From Streptomyces sp. ISL-66 (GTDB taxonomy: Bacteria > Actinomycetota > Actinomycetes > Streptomycetales > Streptomycetaceae): a stretch of 64,000 nucleotides of DNA. Made by a program: the position numbers and the translations under genes. Positions within the stretch are counted from its first letter, which is position 1. Every line of letters starts with the position of its first letter. Location of the stretch: positions 1 through 64,000 of the forward strand of contig NZ_JAGGOW010000076.1 in the NCBI RefSeq assembly GCF_018614135.1. The letters run 5' to 3'. The notes under the pieces were generated by a model. The model was not told the origin of the DNA, ran no database searches, and worked only from the letters and a program-made list of their open reading frames with translations. Below are positions 9,082 to 18,230 of the stretch, one piece after another.

Positions 9082-9798
9082 TCAGCCTCCGCTGATGGTC
9101 AGGTTGTTGGTGGTGAAGTTGAGGCCGCCGGATGACGAGGTGATCTCATAGCCGAACTGGACGTCGCCGATCGTCTCGTTGCCGGGCATCCAGCCCTTGG
9201 TGTGCGCGATCCAGTGGAGGATCGGCTTGACGTCCACGGTGCCGGAGTTGGAGTCTGACGTCCGCAGGAACGAGAACACCTGGTTCGACCCGTTGGTGCC
9301 CTTGTAGACGTTCCAGCTGTGGCCGCCGAGCGTGACGCTGGCCTGCCGCGTGCCGATCGGCCCGACGGCTCCGTTGTAGTTGACCCAGAGCATGATCTCG
9401 TACTGGTGGTCGGTGTCCCAGATGTCGTACGACGTGTTGTACGCGCCGGACGACGGGACGCTGACGTTGTAGTTGCTGGTGAGCCAGCCGAGGGAGTCGA
9501 TCGTCTTGTTGATCGTTTTCGTTGAGTTGGGGTAGGACTTGATGCCGCCGGTGTTGGGGTGGTTGGCCCAGACACCCCAGGAGGTCCCGGAGTTGGCCCA
9601 GACGCACTGGCTGCCGGTGCCGGAGCCCCAGACGTTGTTGTAGAGCTTGTAGCCGTCGAGGCTGGTGCTGCCCCATTGGTCGCAGGAGTTCCAGACCGCT
9701 GCCGAAGCGGGGGCGGAGGCCAGGCCGACGGTGGCACCGAGAGCCATCGCCGGCGCCAGTACCGCCATGGTGATCCTGCGTATCGCGCTGTTGACCAT
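9082..9798 (-). CDS. Secreted GH12 endo-beta-1,4-glucanase / xyloglucanase
   Basis: Jelly-roll endoglucanase of 238 residues. Signal peptide 1-33 (VLAPAMALGATVGLA, cleaved near ASA-AV). Mature start WNSCDQWGSTSLDGY is typical of the family. Nucleophile Glu134 lies in EIMLWVNY and acid/base Glu218 in FGYEITSS. No carbohydrate-binding module. AAGGGA precedes ATG 9798. It sits 203 bp downstream of the GH42 copy 2 gene on the same strand. That gap has two inverted repeats, so it may be the last gene of the transporter-GH74-GH42 transcript or have its own promoter. GH12 includes cellulases and xyloglucanases; the neighbourhood favours xyloglucan. Confidence 0.92.
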   Translation of the reverse strand: MVNSAIRRITMAVLAPAMALGATVGLASAPASAAVWNSCDQWGSTSLDGYKLYNNVWGSGTGSQCVWANSGTSWGVWANHPNTGGIKSYPNSTKTINKTIDSLGWLTSNYNVSVPSSGAYNTSYDIWDTDHQYEIMLWVNYNGAVGPIGTRQASVTLGGHSWNVYKGTNGSNQVFSFLRTSDSNSGTVDVKPILHWIAHTKGWMPGNETIGDVQFGYEITSSSGGLNFTTNNLTISGG

Positions 9799-9843
9799 GG
9801 TGTCCCTTCCATGGGTGGGGGGAAAATCGTGGGGGGGGGTGCA

Positions 9844-9909
9844 ACCACGCCCCTGGCTGAGGGCGTGGTCCTCTCCGGTGACGAGATCGATCGGGTCCGC
9901 GTCACCGGA
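9844..9909. promoter_or_regulatory. Two inverted repeats between the GH42 and GH12 genes
   Basis: ACCACGCCC (9844-9852) / GGGCGTGGT (9861-9869) makes a short hairpin. TCCGGTGAC (9874-9882) / GTCACCGGA (9901-9909) is a spaced inverted repeat. They could be an intra-operon terminator and an operator; neither matches the island palindrome. Confidence 0.35.
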
Positions 9910-10001
9910 AGAAGTTCTGATTTCGCCACGGACCGTGCGGGCCGGCCCTCAGGAACCGCCGTCGCCCGGCCGGGGCGCCCGGCTCGGCCCGTCGGCCGCG
10001 G

Positions 10002-11969
10002 TCATGGCCGGAGCACCGCCACGCCGTAGCGGCCGAGGGTCACCCGGTCGGTGACGGCCGTGCCCGTCAGGAGGTCGTGGTGGGTGCCGGGCACCTCGAC
10101 GGTCACCGGCTCGCGGCCGTGGTTGAGCACGAACAGCGCCTCGCCCCGGTGGACGGCCTCGACCTGCTCGGGGAGGCCGTCGAGCACCGGCCGGACGCCC
10201 GCGCCGGAGGCGATCCGGGCCAGCAGGTCGCGCAGCGCCTCCGGCTCCGGGAGCGTGGAGACGTACCAGGCCCGGTCCTTGCGCAGGACGGCGGGCAGTC
10301 CGTCGAGTTCACCGCCCTTGTACGGCACGGTCTCATCTGCGGTGCCGTCGGCCTCCAGCTCCTCCGACCACAGGGACGCCCCGAAGCCCTCGCAGGTGAC
10401 GGTCTCCCCCGCGTCCAGCGGCCACCACTCGTGCAGGGTGCGGATGCCGAACAGCTCGCGCAGCCGGGGATCCATGCCGCCGGCGCGGACCCGGTCGTAC
10501 TCGTCGGCGACGCCGGTCTGGAAGCCGCAGACGAGGGTGCCGCCCCGGCGGACATGGGCGAGGAGGTTGTCGATCGCCGCGTCGGTGAGCGCGTACAGCT
10601 GCGGCACGATGACCACCGAGTACGGCGTCAGGTCGTGCTCGGGGTGGGCGAAGTCGGTGGTCAGGTGCGCCTGCCACAGGGCCCGGTGCCAGGCGCGCAG
10701 GATGTCCGGGTACTCCGCCTGGTGGGACAGGCGGCCGTCCTGGGCGCCGGCCCACCAGGAGTGCCAGTCGTGCAGGACCGCGATGTCCGCGGTGATGTTC
10801 CGGCCGGTCACCCCGGAGGCGATCCGCTCCAGGTCCGCGCCGAGCTGCTTGACCTCCTGGTAGGTCCGGCCCTCCTCCCCGGCATGGCTGACCATGCCGG
10901 AGTGGAACTTCTCCGCGCCCTGCCGGGATTGGCGCCACTGGAAGTAGCAGACGGCGTCGGCGCCCCGGGCCACGGCCTGCAAGGACCAGAGCCGGTTGAG
11001 GCCCTTGGGCTTGGGGTGGTTCACGCCCCGCCAGTTGACGGGCCCGGCGGCCTGCTCCATGAGCATCCACGGCCCGCGCGCCTGGGAACGGGTCATGTCC
11101 TGGACGAGGGCGCCGCTCTGGGCACCCAGCGGGTCGTGCGGATCCGGGTAGATGTCGACGGAGACGACGTCCTCCTCGTCGGCCCAGCGCCAGGCGTCCT
11201 GGCCGATCCACAGCGGCATGAAGTTGCTGGTGACCGGCAGGTGCGGGGTGTGGCGGCGGACGATGTCCCGCTCGGCGACGTAACACTCCAGGAGCATGTC
11301 GGAGGTGAAGCGCCGGAAGTCCAGCACCTGGGTGGGGTTGCGCATGTAGTGGGGCAGGCGGGGCGGCAGGATGCCGTCCCAGGTGTCGTAGCCCTGGCTC
11401 CAGAAGGCGGTGCCCCAGGCTTCGTTGAGGGCGTCGAGGGTGCCGTACTTCTCGCGCAGCCAGCGGCGGAAGGCTGCCGCCGCCTCGTCTCCGTAGTCGA
11501 AGGTGCAGTACTCGTTGTTGATGTGCCACATAGTCAGCGCCGGGTGGCCGCCGTAGCGGGCGGCGAGGTCCTCGGTGATGGCGGCGGCGTAGCGCCGGTA
11601 GGTGGCGCTGGAGTGCGAGAAGTGCTGCCGGCCGCCCCACCACTCGGTGCGGCCGTCCTCGGTGACGGGCAGGGTGTCGGGGTGCAGCCGGCCCATCCAG
11701 GGCGGGGGCGAGGAGGTGGGGGTGGCGAGGACGACGCCGATGCCGTTCTCGTGCATCAGGTCCATCAGCGCGTCCATACGGCCGAACTCCCTTGCCCCGG
11801 GGCGCGGTTCCAGTGTCGACCAGGAGAAGACGCCGAGGGTGACCGAGTTGACCCCGGCCGCCTTCATTAGCCGGACGTCCTCGTGCCAGATCTCCTCGGG
11901 CCACTGCTCCGGGTTGTAGTCGCCGCCGAAGAGCAGACGGCCTCGTGTCGCGTCACTCAGGCCGGCCAT
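10002..11969 (-). CDS. GH42 beta-galactosidase (copy 2)
   Basis: Second cytoplasmic GH42 enzyme, 655 residues, no signal peptide. GGDYNPEQW opens the barrel; acid/base Glu153 is in INNEYCTF and nucleophile Glu305 in LMEQAAG. It shares the overall plan of the copy at 2446 (both have NEAWGTAFWSQ and CYFQWRQSR/LFFQWRQSR) but diverges widely, so it is an old paralogue rather than a recent duplicate. ATG 11969 overlaps the TGA of the GH74 gene by one base, indicating translational coupling; the longer upstream frame is only a shadow of GH74. Co-expression with a xyloglucanase suggests removal of galactose from xyloglucan oligosaccharides. Confidence 0.92.
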   Translation of the reverse strand: MAGLSDATRGRLLFGGDYNPEQWPEEIWHEDVRLMKAAGVNSVTLGVFSWSTLEPRPGAREFGRMDALMDLMHENGIGVVLATPTSSPPPWMGRLHPDTLPVTEDGRTEWWGGRQHFSHSSATYRRYAAAITEDLAARYGGHPALTMWHINNEYCTFDYGDEAAAAFRRWLREKYGTLDALNEAWGTAFWSQGYDTWDGILPPRLPHYMRNPTQVLDFRRFTSDMLLECYVAERDIVRRHTPHLPVTSNFMPLWIGQDAWRWADEEDVVSVDIYPDPHDPLGAQSGALVQDMTRSQARGPWMLMEQAAGPVNWRGVNHPKPKGLNRLWSLQAVARGADAVCYFQWRQSRQGAEKFHSGMVSHAGEEGRTYQEVKQLGADLERIASGVTGRNITADIAVLHDWHSWWAGAQDGRLSHQAEYPDILRAWHRALWQAHLTTDFAHPEHDLTPYSVVIVPQLYALTDAAIDNLLAHVRRGGTLVCGFQTGVADEYDRVRAGGMDPRLRELFGIRTLHEWWPLDAGETVTCEGFGASLWSEELEADGTADETVPYKGGELDGLPAVLRKDRAWYVSTLPEPEALRDLLARIASGAGVRPVLDGLPEQVEAVHRGEALFVLNHGREPVTVEVPGTHHDLLTGTAVTDRVTLGRYGVAVLRP

Positions 11970-14212
11970 CAGACGGGCTCCCCGTACTGCACGCCGCGCC
12001 CGTTGGTGGCGAGGTAGACCCGGCCGTGGACGCGCGGATCGCCGGTGATGGCCGCGCCGGTCCAGCCCCACCGGTGCTGGTCGTCGTTGATCCGCGTCCA
12101 GGTCCCGGCCTCGTCGTCGGAGCGGTAGATGGCGTTGAAGTCCGCGATCCCGCCGGCCATGTTGATCGCCGGGTAGGAGGCGCCCTCGGCTGCCTTGCCG
12201 AAGCCCAGGGTGTGCGAGGCCCGGCAGCTGCCGACCTTGGTGAAGCCGGCGCCGCCGTCGGTGGAGCGGAACAGACCGTTCTCCTTGACGCTGAGCCACA
12301 GGTCACCGGAGCGTCCCGGGGCGGCGGCCAGCTGGAACCCCGCGTCACCGGAGCTCAGGCCGGTGGCCCGGGCGGTGAAGGTCAGACCGCTGTCGGTGCT
12401 GGCGTAGAGCGTGCCGGCACTCGTGTCGAAGGCGTAGAAGCACCTCGGGTCGACGGGGTCCGCGACCAGGACGGAGCCCTTCGGGAGAGAGGTGACCTCG
12501 GACCAGGCGGCGCCGTTGTCCGCCGAGCGGTGCGCCGGATACACCGTGCCGTCCCAGTGCGCGAGGGACCACAGCAGCACGCTGCCGTCGGCGTTGGTGA
12601 CGATCGGCCCGGGCGCGTCCTTGGCGACGGCCGGCTGCGACGCGAAGGGCGCCCAGGTCTTTCCTCCGTCGTTCGACCAGGCGCCGTTGCCCTGATCGCC
12701 GGAGCCGGTGCGCACGACGTACGAGGGCCTGGCCGCGGCCTGGGCGAGTCCGATGGAGGACCCGAACACGGGGTGCGTGGCCAAACCGCGCGACGGCGAG
12801 GCGGTCAGCTGCTCGTGGTAGAGCACGCCGATGTCCCGCGACCCGCTGATCAGATGGGCCTCTCCCGTCGGAGGTGACACGATCGCCACCACGGACGCCT
12901 CCTCCAGACCACGGACCTGCGGGGCCCAGCGCTTGAGGTCGCGCGTGCCGTACAGGGTCGCGCCGGTGCCGTAGACGATGTGCTCGGAGTCGAACGGGTC
13001 GAGGCCGACGGCCTGGATCCACCAGCCGAACTTGGGTGTGGCCTGGCCCCACTTGAGATAGGGGGTCTCGGAGACGTCGAGGACGGCCTCGTCCTTCAGG
13101 GACTTCCAGGTGCGGCCGCCGTCGGTGGAACGCAAGACGGTGTCGATCTCGGCCCAGCGGTTGTTGGTGGACACGACGAGCGTCCCGGGCCGGCGGGCGT
13201 CGACGGCGACACCGCCGTAGCCGAAGGCGTCGGTCCCGCCGTCGCTCGTCGCCCCGCCGGGCTTCACGGGGGTGATCTCGGCCCATTTCCCGTCCGTCGT
13301 ACGCAACTTGTGCACGCTGCCGTCGGACTGCCCGTTGGGGGCGGGAGCGTTGGCGTACGTCACGTACAGCTCGCGGGTGTGGCGGTCGTACGCGGCGCGG
13401 ATCGGCACCTTGGCAGCGGCGCCGGTGGGCTGTCCGGGGACGGGCTCCCAGGTCTTTCCGTCGGACGTGCGGTACAGGTTGGGGTGGTCGGCGGCGCCGT
13501 CGCAGTCGCCCCAACCGGCGTATACGCTGCGGCTGGCGGCGACGAGGAAGGTGACGCCCTGGCCGGTGGCGCTCGGGGTGGCCGGGAAGCTCACGGGCTT
13601 CCAGGTCGCGCCCCGGTCGGTCGACTTGAGCAGCCCGTCGTGCCGGGTGCCGAGCCACAGGGTGTCGCCGCTCCGTGGATCGACCAGCAGCCGTTCACCG
13701 CATCCGCGCCCGTCCTCGTTGGCGCCGAACCGCACGGTGAGGTCGGTGCGCTTCCAGGTGGCCCCCCGGTCCTCGGAGCGCAGCACGGCCCCGTTGCCGG
13801 CCCAGGACTGGGTGTAGGTGCCGAGGGTGAGATAGACACGGCCCGGGTGGGCGGGGTCGACGGCCATGGCCTCGACGCCGAGGAGGTTCCAGTCGTCCCA
13901 GCCGAGGTGGTCGGTCAGCGGGATCCAGCGGTCGGTCCGGTCGTCCCAGCGGTAGGCGCCCCCGATGTCGGTCCGGGCGTAGGCGAGCCCTCGCACCGAC
14001 GGGTGGAACAGGACCCCGGTGATGAAGCCGGTGCCGCCCATGACGGCGTTGCGCCACCGGTAGCCGCTCTTCGCCACGGCCGTGGGAGCGAAAGGGGAAG
14101 CGGCGGCCTGCGCCCTGCCCGAAACCGTCGGCAGGGAGACGAACGCGGCGGTGGCGGCGGAACCGGCAAGAACGGAGCGTCTGCTGAGTCTGCTGAGATG
14201 AAACGTGCTCAT
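11969..14212 (-). CDS. Tat-exported GH74 xyloglucanase
   Basis: Endo-xyloglucanase of 747 residues with two seven-bladed propellers. The N-terminus has a twin-arginine signal (SRLSRRSVLAG, then SAATAAFV) and likely cleavage near AQA. Repeated BNR/Asp-box motifs (STDGGRTWKS, SEDRGATWKR, STDSGLTF) mark the blades. Candidate catalytic aspartates are Asp82 in RTDIGGAYRWD and the Asp in QAVGLDPFD, matching the two-Asp GH74 mechanism. No CBM is attached. It follows the ABC permease gene by 58 bp and is coupled to the GH42 gene, so import and depolymerisation are transcribed together. It is the strongest single indicator that the island targets xyloglucan. Confidence 0.93.
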   Translation of the reverse strand: MSTFHLSRLSRRSVLAGSAATAAFVSLPTVSGRAQAAASPFAPTAVAKSGYRWRNAVMGGTGFITGVLFHPSVRGLAYARTDIGGAYRWDDRTDRWIPLTDHLGWDDWNLLGVEAMAVDPAHPGRVYLTLGTYTQSWAGNGAVLRSEDRGATWKRTDLTVRFGANEDGRGCGERLLVDPRSGDTLWLGTRHDGLLKSTDRGATWKPVSFPATPSATGQGVTFLVAASRSVYAGWGDCDGAADHPNLYRTSDGKTWEPVPGQPTGAAAKVPIRAAYDRHTRELYVTYANAPAPNGQSDGSVHKLRTTDGKWAEITPVKPGGATSDGGTDAFGYGGVAVDARRPGTLVVSTNNRWAEIDTVLRSTDGGRTWKSLKDEAVLDVSETPYLKWGQATPKFGWWIQAVGLDPFDSEHIVYGTGATLYGTRDLKRWAPQVRGLEEASVVAIVSPPTGEAHLISGSRDIGVLYHEQLTASPSRGLATHPVFGSSIGLAQAAARPSYVVRTGSGDQGNGAWSNDGGKTWAPFASQPAVAKDAPGPIVTNADGSVLLWSLAHWDGTVYPAHRSADNGAAWSEVTSLPKGSVLVADPVDPRCFYAFDTSAGTLYASTDSGLTFTARATGLSSGDAGFQLAAAPGRSGDLWLSVKENGLFRSTDGGAGFTKVGSCRASHTLGFGKAAEGASYPAINMAGGIADFNAIYRSDDEAGTWTRINDDQHRWGWTGAAITGDPRVHGRVYLATNGRGVQYGEPV

Positions 14213-14270
14213 GACATACCTCGGTCCTCACGAAGGGGGAAGTCGAGCGGGGATCAGGGACCAAGGGGCT

Positions 14271-15197
14271 TCAGCCCTTGATGGCTCCGGTGCGCATGCC
14301 CTTCTTGAAGTGCCGCTGGACGAAGGGGGACGCGATCGCTACGGGGATCAGCGCGAGGACCATCACGGCCATCTGCAGTCCCAGCGCGGACAATTCCCCA
14401 GTACGAACGGCCTGCTGGAGGCCGGTCGGCGCCTCGGTGTTCTTCTGGACCAGTTGGATGAGCACGTTCTGCAGCGGCATCATCCCCTGGTCGCTGAGAT
14501 AGATGGACGCGTTGAACCAGGCGCTCCAGTACCCGACCGCGTAGAACAGCGAGATGACGGCCAGCACCGCGCGGGACAGCGGCATGGTGATGGTCAGCAG
14601 GATGCGCAGGTCACTGGCCCCGTCGATGCGGGCCGACTCGGTGAGTTCGGGTGAGATCCCCATGAAGAAGGCCCGCAGGACCAGGATGTTGAAGACACTG
14701 ACCGCGCTCGGCAGGACCAGCGACAGATAGCTGTCGGTGAGGCCCAGCGACTGCACCAGGAGGTACGTCGGAATGAGCCCGGCCCCGAAGAACATGGTCG
14801 CCATCATGGTCATCAGGAAGAACCGGTGCCCCAGACTCCCTGGCCGCGACAGGCCGTAGGCGGCCAGGACCGACACCGTCATCGAGAACAGCGTGCCGAA
14901 GAGCGTGACACCGGCCGAGACCATGATGGCCCGGCTGACCTGGCCACCGCTGAGCAGTTCGGTGTAGTTGACGAAGGTGACGCCCCGGGGGATCACGACG
15001 AGGCCGCCGGCCTGGTCGATCACCGGTTTGGGAGAGAGGCTGGTGACGATCACGATCCACAGCGGACCGAGCACCCCCAGGCAGCAGAGCAGGAGGAAGC
15101 CGCTCTTGGCGGTGAGTCCCGCCTTGCTCGGCGGCTCCTCCCACACCGGGCGGGCGGGAGCCTTGAGGCTGCGGACGAGCTGCGTGTTGAGGCTCAT
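14271..15197 (-). CDS. Carbohydrate ABC transporter permease 2 (MalG/LplC type)
   Basis: Inner-membrane permease, 308 residues, six predicted membrane segments (FLLLCCLGVLGPLWIVIVTSL is the first). The EAA loop that contacts the ATPase is ESARIDGASDLRILLTITM. ATG 15197 overlaps the upstream permease stop by 4 bp. Its SBP-permease-permease set lacks an ATP-binding subunit. In Streptomyces such importers are usually energised by the shared ATPase MsiK, encoded elsewhere (established for other sugar systems, inferred here). Confidence 0.9.
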   Translation of the reverse strand: MSLNTQLVRSLKAPARPVWEEPPSKAGLTAKSGFLLLCCLGVLGPLWIVIVTSLSPKPVIDQAGGLVVIPRGVTFVNYTELLSGGQVSRAIMVSAGVTLFGTLFSMTVSVLAAYGLSRPGSLGHRFFLMTMMATMFFGAGLIPTYLLVQSLGLTDSYLSLVLPSAVSVFNILVLRAFFMGISPELTESARIDGASDLRILLTITMPLSRAVLAVISLFYAVGYWSAWFNASIYLSDQGMMPLQNVLIQLVQKNTEAPTGLQQAVRTGELSALGLQMAVMVLALIPVAIASPFVQRHFKKGMRTGAIKG

Positions 15198-16246
15198 TTC
15201 TTGTACACCCCCTGCTCGCCCAGCAGGTGCGCGAACTTGTTCGCACCCAGGACGAGACAGATTCCGATGAGTCCCTTGGCCAGGCCGACCGCGGCCGCGT
15301 AGCTGAAGTCGCCGTACTTGATGCCGGCGCTCCACACGTAGGTGTCGAGGACCTCGGCGGCCCCCGCACCGACCGCGTCCCGCTGGAGCAGGAACTGCTC
15401 GAATCCGACGCTCAGCGCGTCACCCACGCGCAGGACCAGCAGCAGCGCGATCACCGGGCGCAGTGCGGGCAGCGTCACGTGCCACATGCGCCGCCAGCGC
15501 CCCGCGCCGTCCATGGCGGCGGCCTCGTACAGGTCGGTGCTGACGGCGGACAGGGCGGCGAGGAAGACGATGATCCCCCAGCCGGCGTCCTTCCACACGG
15601 CTTGCGCGGTGACCAGGTACTTGAAGAGGTCCGCGTTGGTCATCAGGTCGAAGCCGCTCCACCCGTGATCCTCCAGCGTCTGCGCGATGATGCCCGCGCC
15701 GCCGAAGATCTGCTGGAACACGGTGATCACGAGGACCCACGAGAAGAAGTGCGGCAGATACATGATCGCCTGCGCCACGGCCCGCACCCGGGGCCGGACC
15801 ACGCTGTTGATGAGCAGCGCGAGGGCGATGGGGATCGGGAAGAACAGCACCAGTTGGAGCGCGAACAGGAGGAGGGTGTTCTTCGTGGCGCTCCAGAACA
15901 GCGGGTCGTCGAGCGCCCGCGCGAACTGCTCGAAGCCGACCCAGGGACTGTGGAAGATCGCCGTGACACCGTTGCTGGAGACGTACGGGTCGTAATCCTG
16001 GAAGGCGACGACGTTGCCGAGCAGCGGGACGTAGTTGAAGAGCAACAGCAGCGCGATGACGGGCACCGTCATCACGATGAGCGTGCGGTCACGGCGCAGC
16101 CGGATCCGGAACGGAACCTTGCCGCCCTTGGTCGTCCTGCTCGACGCCCGCACCTTCGCCCCCGTGGTGGCGACCGTGACCGTCCGCTCCTCGACGGTGG
16201 CGGGGGGACGAGTCCTGTCGGGCCTGCTCCCGGCCGTGACGGACAT
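15194..16246 (-). CDS. Carbohydrate ABC transporter permease 1 (MalF/LplB type)
   Basis: Partner permease of 350 residues. A long, basic cytoplasmic N-terminus (about 55 residues) precedes the first membrane segment (LIVMTVPVIALLLLF). The EAA motif is EAAAMDGAGRWRRMWHVTLP. ATG 16246 is fused to the stop of the binding-protein gene by a 4-bp ATGA overlap. The LplB-like plan is typical of importers for large oligosaccharides and uronates. Confidence 0.9.
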   Translation of the reverse strand: MSVTAGSRPDRTRPPATVEERTVTVATTGAKVRASSRTTKGGKVPFRIRLRRDRTLIVMTVPVIALLLLFNYVPLLGNVVAFQDYDPYVSSNGVTAIFHSPWVGFEQFARALDDPLFWSATKNTLLLFALQLVLFFPIPIALALLINSVVRPRVRAVAQAIMYLPHFFSWVLVITVFQQIFGGAGIIAQTLEDHGWSGFDLMTNADLFKYLVTAQAVWKDAGWGIIVFLAALSAVSTDLYEAAAMDGAGRWRRMWHVTLPALRPVIALLLVLRVGDALSVGFEQFLLQRDAVGAGAAEVLDTYVWSAGIKYGDFSYAAAVGLAKGLIGICLVLGANKFAHLLGEQGVYKK

Positions 16247-17907
16247 CAGTTGCCGCTGCCGTTCTTGTCGAGGAGTTCCTTGTACCAGTCGCGCAGCTCG
16301 TCGCCGCCGGAGGACCGCCAGGTGGAGATGGCGGCTTGCACGTCGGACAGCTTCTTGTTTCCGCGCACGTAGTCGATCTGCAGCTGCTCGTGCTGGCTGG
16401 CGAGGTTGGCGTAGCGGGTCGGCTCGACGATGGTCATGCCGTACGTGGACGTCTTCTTCATGAAGGCGCCCATCCGCTGCTGCCACTCGACCTGCTTGCG
16501 GGCGACGTCGGGGAAGTCGGGGTGGGCGTAGTAGGCAGCCGGGGCCGCCAGCATCGGCCAGGCGTTGATCACCTCGGAGTTGCCCTGGTCGTTCTTGACG
16601 GGGACACCGTCCTTGACCGCGTAGTGGGTGCCCTCGACGCCGTAGTCGACGAGCATCCGCTCCTTGGTGCCGTAGGGCGCGGCCGAGAAGTTGGCGGCGG
16701 CCAGCGCGTTCTCCACGGTCTCCTTCGAGGCGTCCTTGCTGATCAGCGACCAGATGGTGGCGGGCGAGGACGCCCACAGCGTCGGGTTGCCGCCGTCGGC
16801 GCCGAAGATGTCCATGGCTTCGATCTGGAAGCCCGGGTTGGCCTGGGCCTGTTCGGCCGTCTTCTGGTACCAGGCGGACATGTCGCCGTTGAAGACCAGG
16901 ATCTGTCCGGCGGTGAAGCGCTGGCCCGCGTCGCCGGAGCGGGCACTGTCGTCGGGATGGACCACGCCGGCGTCGAACAGCTTGCGGGTCCACTCCAGGG
17001 CTTCGAGGTATTCGGGCCGCTCGATGGCGTACCTCAGCTTGCCGTCGTCATCGATGTTCCATTTGGGACAGGCGCCGAAGATGCTTCCCGAGACCCAGCT
17101 CATGTCACCGCAGGCCCACACTTTGGCCTTGGCACTGGTGGCTTCCTTGGCCCAGCTGAGGAACTCGTCGGCCGACTTGGGTACGGACCAGCCCTTCTGG
17201 TCGAAGAGGTCCTTGCGGTAGTAGGGCACGATGAAGCTCGCGGGGGCGGCGGGCATCGGAATGCCGCGCAGTGCGCCGCCGAAGATGCCCATGCGCCAGG
17301 CGTCGGACGGAATCGCGGCCAGGTTCGGGTACTTCTTGACCTTGTCGCCCGCCAGGTAGGGGCCGAGGTCCATGAACTTCGCGGTGACCGCGTTCGCGAT
17401 CTTGCCGACCAGATGCCAGTTGGCCACGACCACCATGTCGGGTATGGAGCTGGAGGCGAGGACGGCGCCGAGCTTCTCGCCGTAGGTGTTGCCGTCCTGA
17501 TTCTGCCAGGTGACCTTGGTGCCCGCCGCGGCGTCGACCGCCTCGTAGTACGCGCACCCGGCCTTCGGCGGGGTTCCCCAGAGCGGGGACATGATCTTGA
17601 GGGGAGCGCCGGTGCCGAGCTTGTCCGGGACCGAGGTGGCGAGGGCCGCGAGGTCGACCTTGGCGAGGTAGCCGGCCGACGAACCGTTCTTCGACGGAAG
17701 GTCGGGCGTCGCGATCGTGCTGGCGACGTAGGTCGGGAGCAGCTTGTCGGCGCCCTTGCCCCCCGTGGTTCCGTCTGGTGACCCGCTCTTCGAACCGCCG
17801 CAGGCGGTGAGCAGCGGCATTCCCCCGGCCACCGCTGCGGTGGCGACCGCCGTGGAGGCGAGGAAGCTTCTCCGGCTCGGTCCGGAGGAGGCGGCATTCG
17901 GCGTCAT
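16246..17907 (-). CDS. Tat-lipoprotein oligosaccharide-binding protein
   Basis: Extracellular solute-binding protein of 553 residues, the size of LplA-type binders for oligosaccharides. It has a twin-arginine motif (PSRRSFLAS) and a lipobox LTACGG, so it is exported folded and lipid-anchored. First gene of the transporter-GH74-GH42(-GH12) transcript, with an island operator 117 bp upstream (18024-18037). Likely ligand is a xyloglucan oligosaccharide (inference from co-transcribed GH74 and GH42). Confidence 0.9.
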   Translation of the reverse strand: MTPNAASSGPSRRSFLASTAVATAAVAGGMPLLTACGGSKSGSPDGTTGGKGADKLLPTYVASTIATPDLPSKNGSSAGYLAKVDLAALATSVPDKLGTGAPLKIMSPLWGTPPKAGCAYYEAVDAAAGTKVTWQNQDGNTYGEKLGAVLASSSIPDMVVVANWHLVGKIANAVTAKFMDLGPYLAGDKVKKYPNLAAIPSDAWRMGIFGGALRGIPMPAAPASFIVPYYRKDLFDQKGWSVPKSADEFLSWAKEATSAKAKVWACGDMSWVSGSIFGACPKWNIDDDGKLRYAIERPEYLEALEWTRKLFDAGVVHPDDSARSGDAGQRFTAGQILVFNGDMSAWYQKTAEQAQANPGFQIEAMDIFGADGGNPTLWASSPATIWSLISKDASKETVENALAAANFSAAPYGTKERMLVDYGVEGTHYAVKDGVPVKNDQGNSEVINAWPMLAAPAAYYAHPDFPDVARKQVEWQQRMGAFMKKTSTYGMTIVEPTRYANLASQHEQLQIDYVRGNKKLSDVQAAISTWRSSGGDELRDWYKELLDKNGSGN

Positions 17908-18023
17908 TGCGTCAACCCTTCATGGCGCACCTGAACACCCGGCGGTGGGCCGTCGGCTGCGGTGTCGTGACTGGAACTGACTTGGCTGAACCGGACATCC
18001 AACACCTGCGACGCGATTCGCAG

Positions 18024-18037
18024 TCGAAGCGCTTCGA
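18024..18037. promoter_or_regulatory. Operator TCGAAGCGCTTCGA, transporter side
   Basis: Perfect palindrome in the divergent region between the binding-protein gene (minus) and the GH3 gene (plus). It is closer to the transporter start. Confidence 0.78.
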
Positions 18038-18153
18038 TGTTGCAGTGAGGTTAAGTGAACACCCATAGGCGCACAAGGGTCGCTTCCGAGATTCCTCCGC
18101 GGCCTGGAGGTGAATGCTCCTTATATGCTGCTTGACGCAAGGGGGTTGATCCC

Positions 18154-18196
18154 TTGACATCCACCCTGCTATCTGGTGAGCATCGAAGCGCTTCGA
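18154..18196 (+). promoter_or_regulatory. GH3 promoter element with operator
   Basis: TTGACA (18154-18159) is a consensus -35 box. The palindrome TCGAAGCGCTTCGA (18183-18196) starts 23 bp after it, where -10/+1 should be, so a bound repressor would block RNA polymerase. The same TTGACA-to-operator spacing (22 bp) recurs, inverted, at 46265-46224. The -10 hexamer itself is not recognisable. Confidence 0.65.
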
Positions 18197-18230
18197 AAGC
18201 ACCCGCCGCTCCATCTCAAGGGGATCCCAC

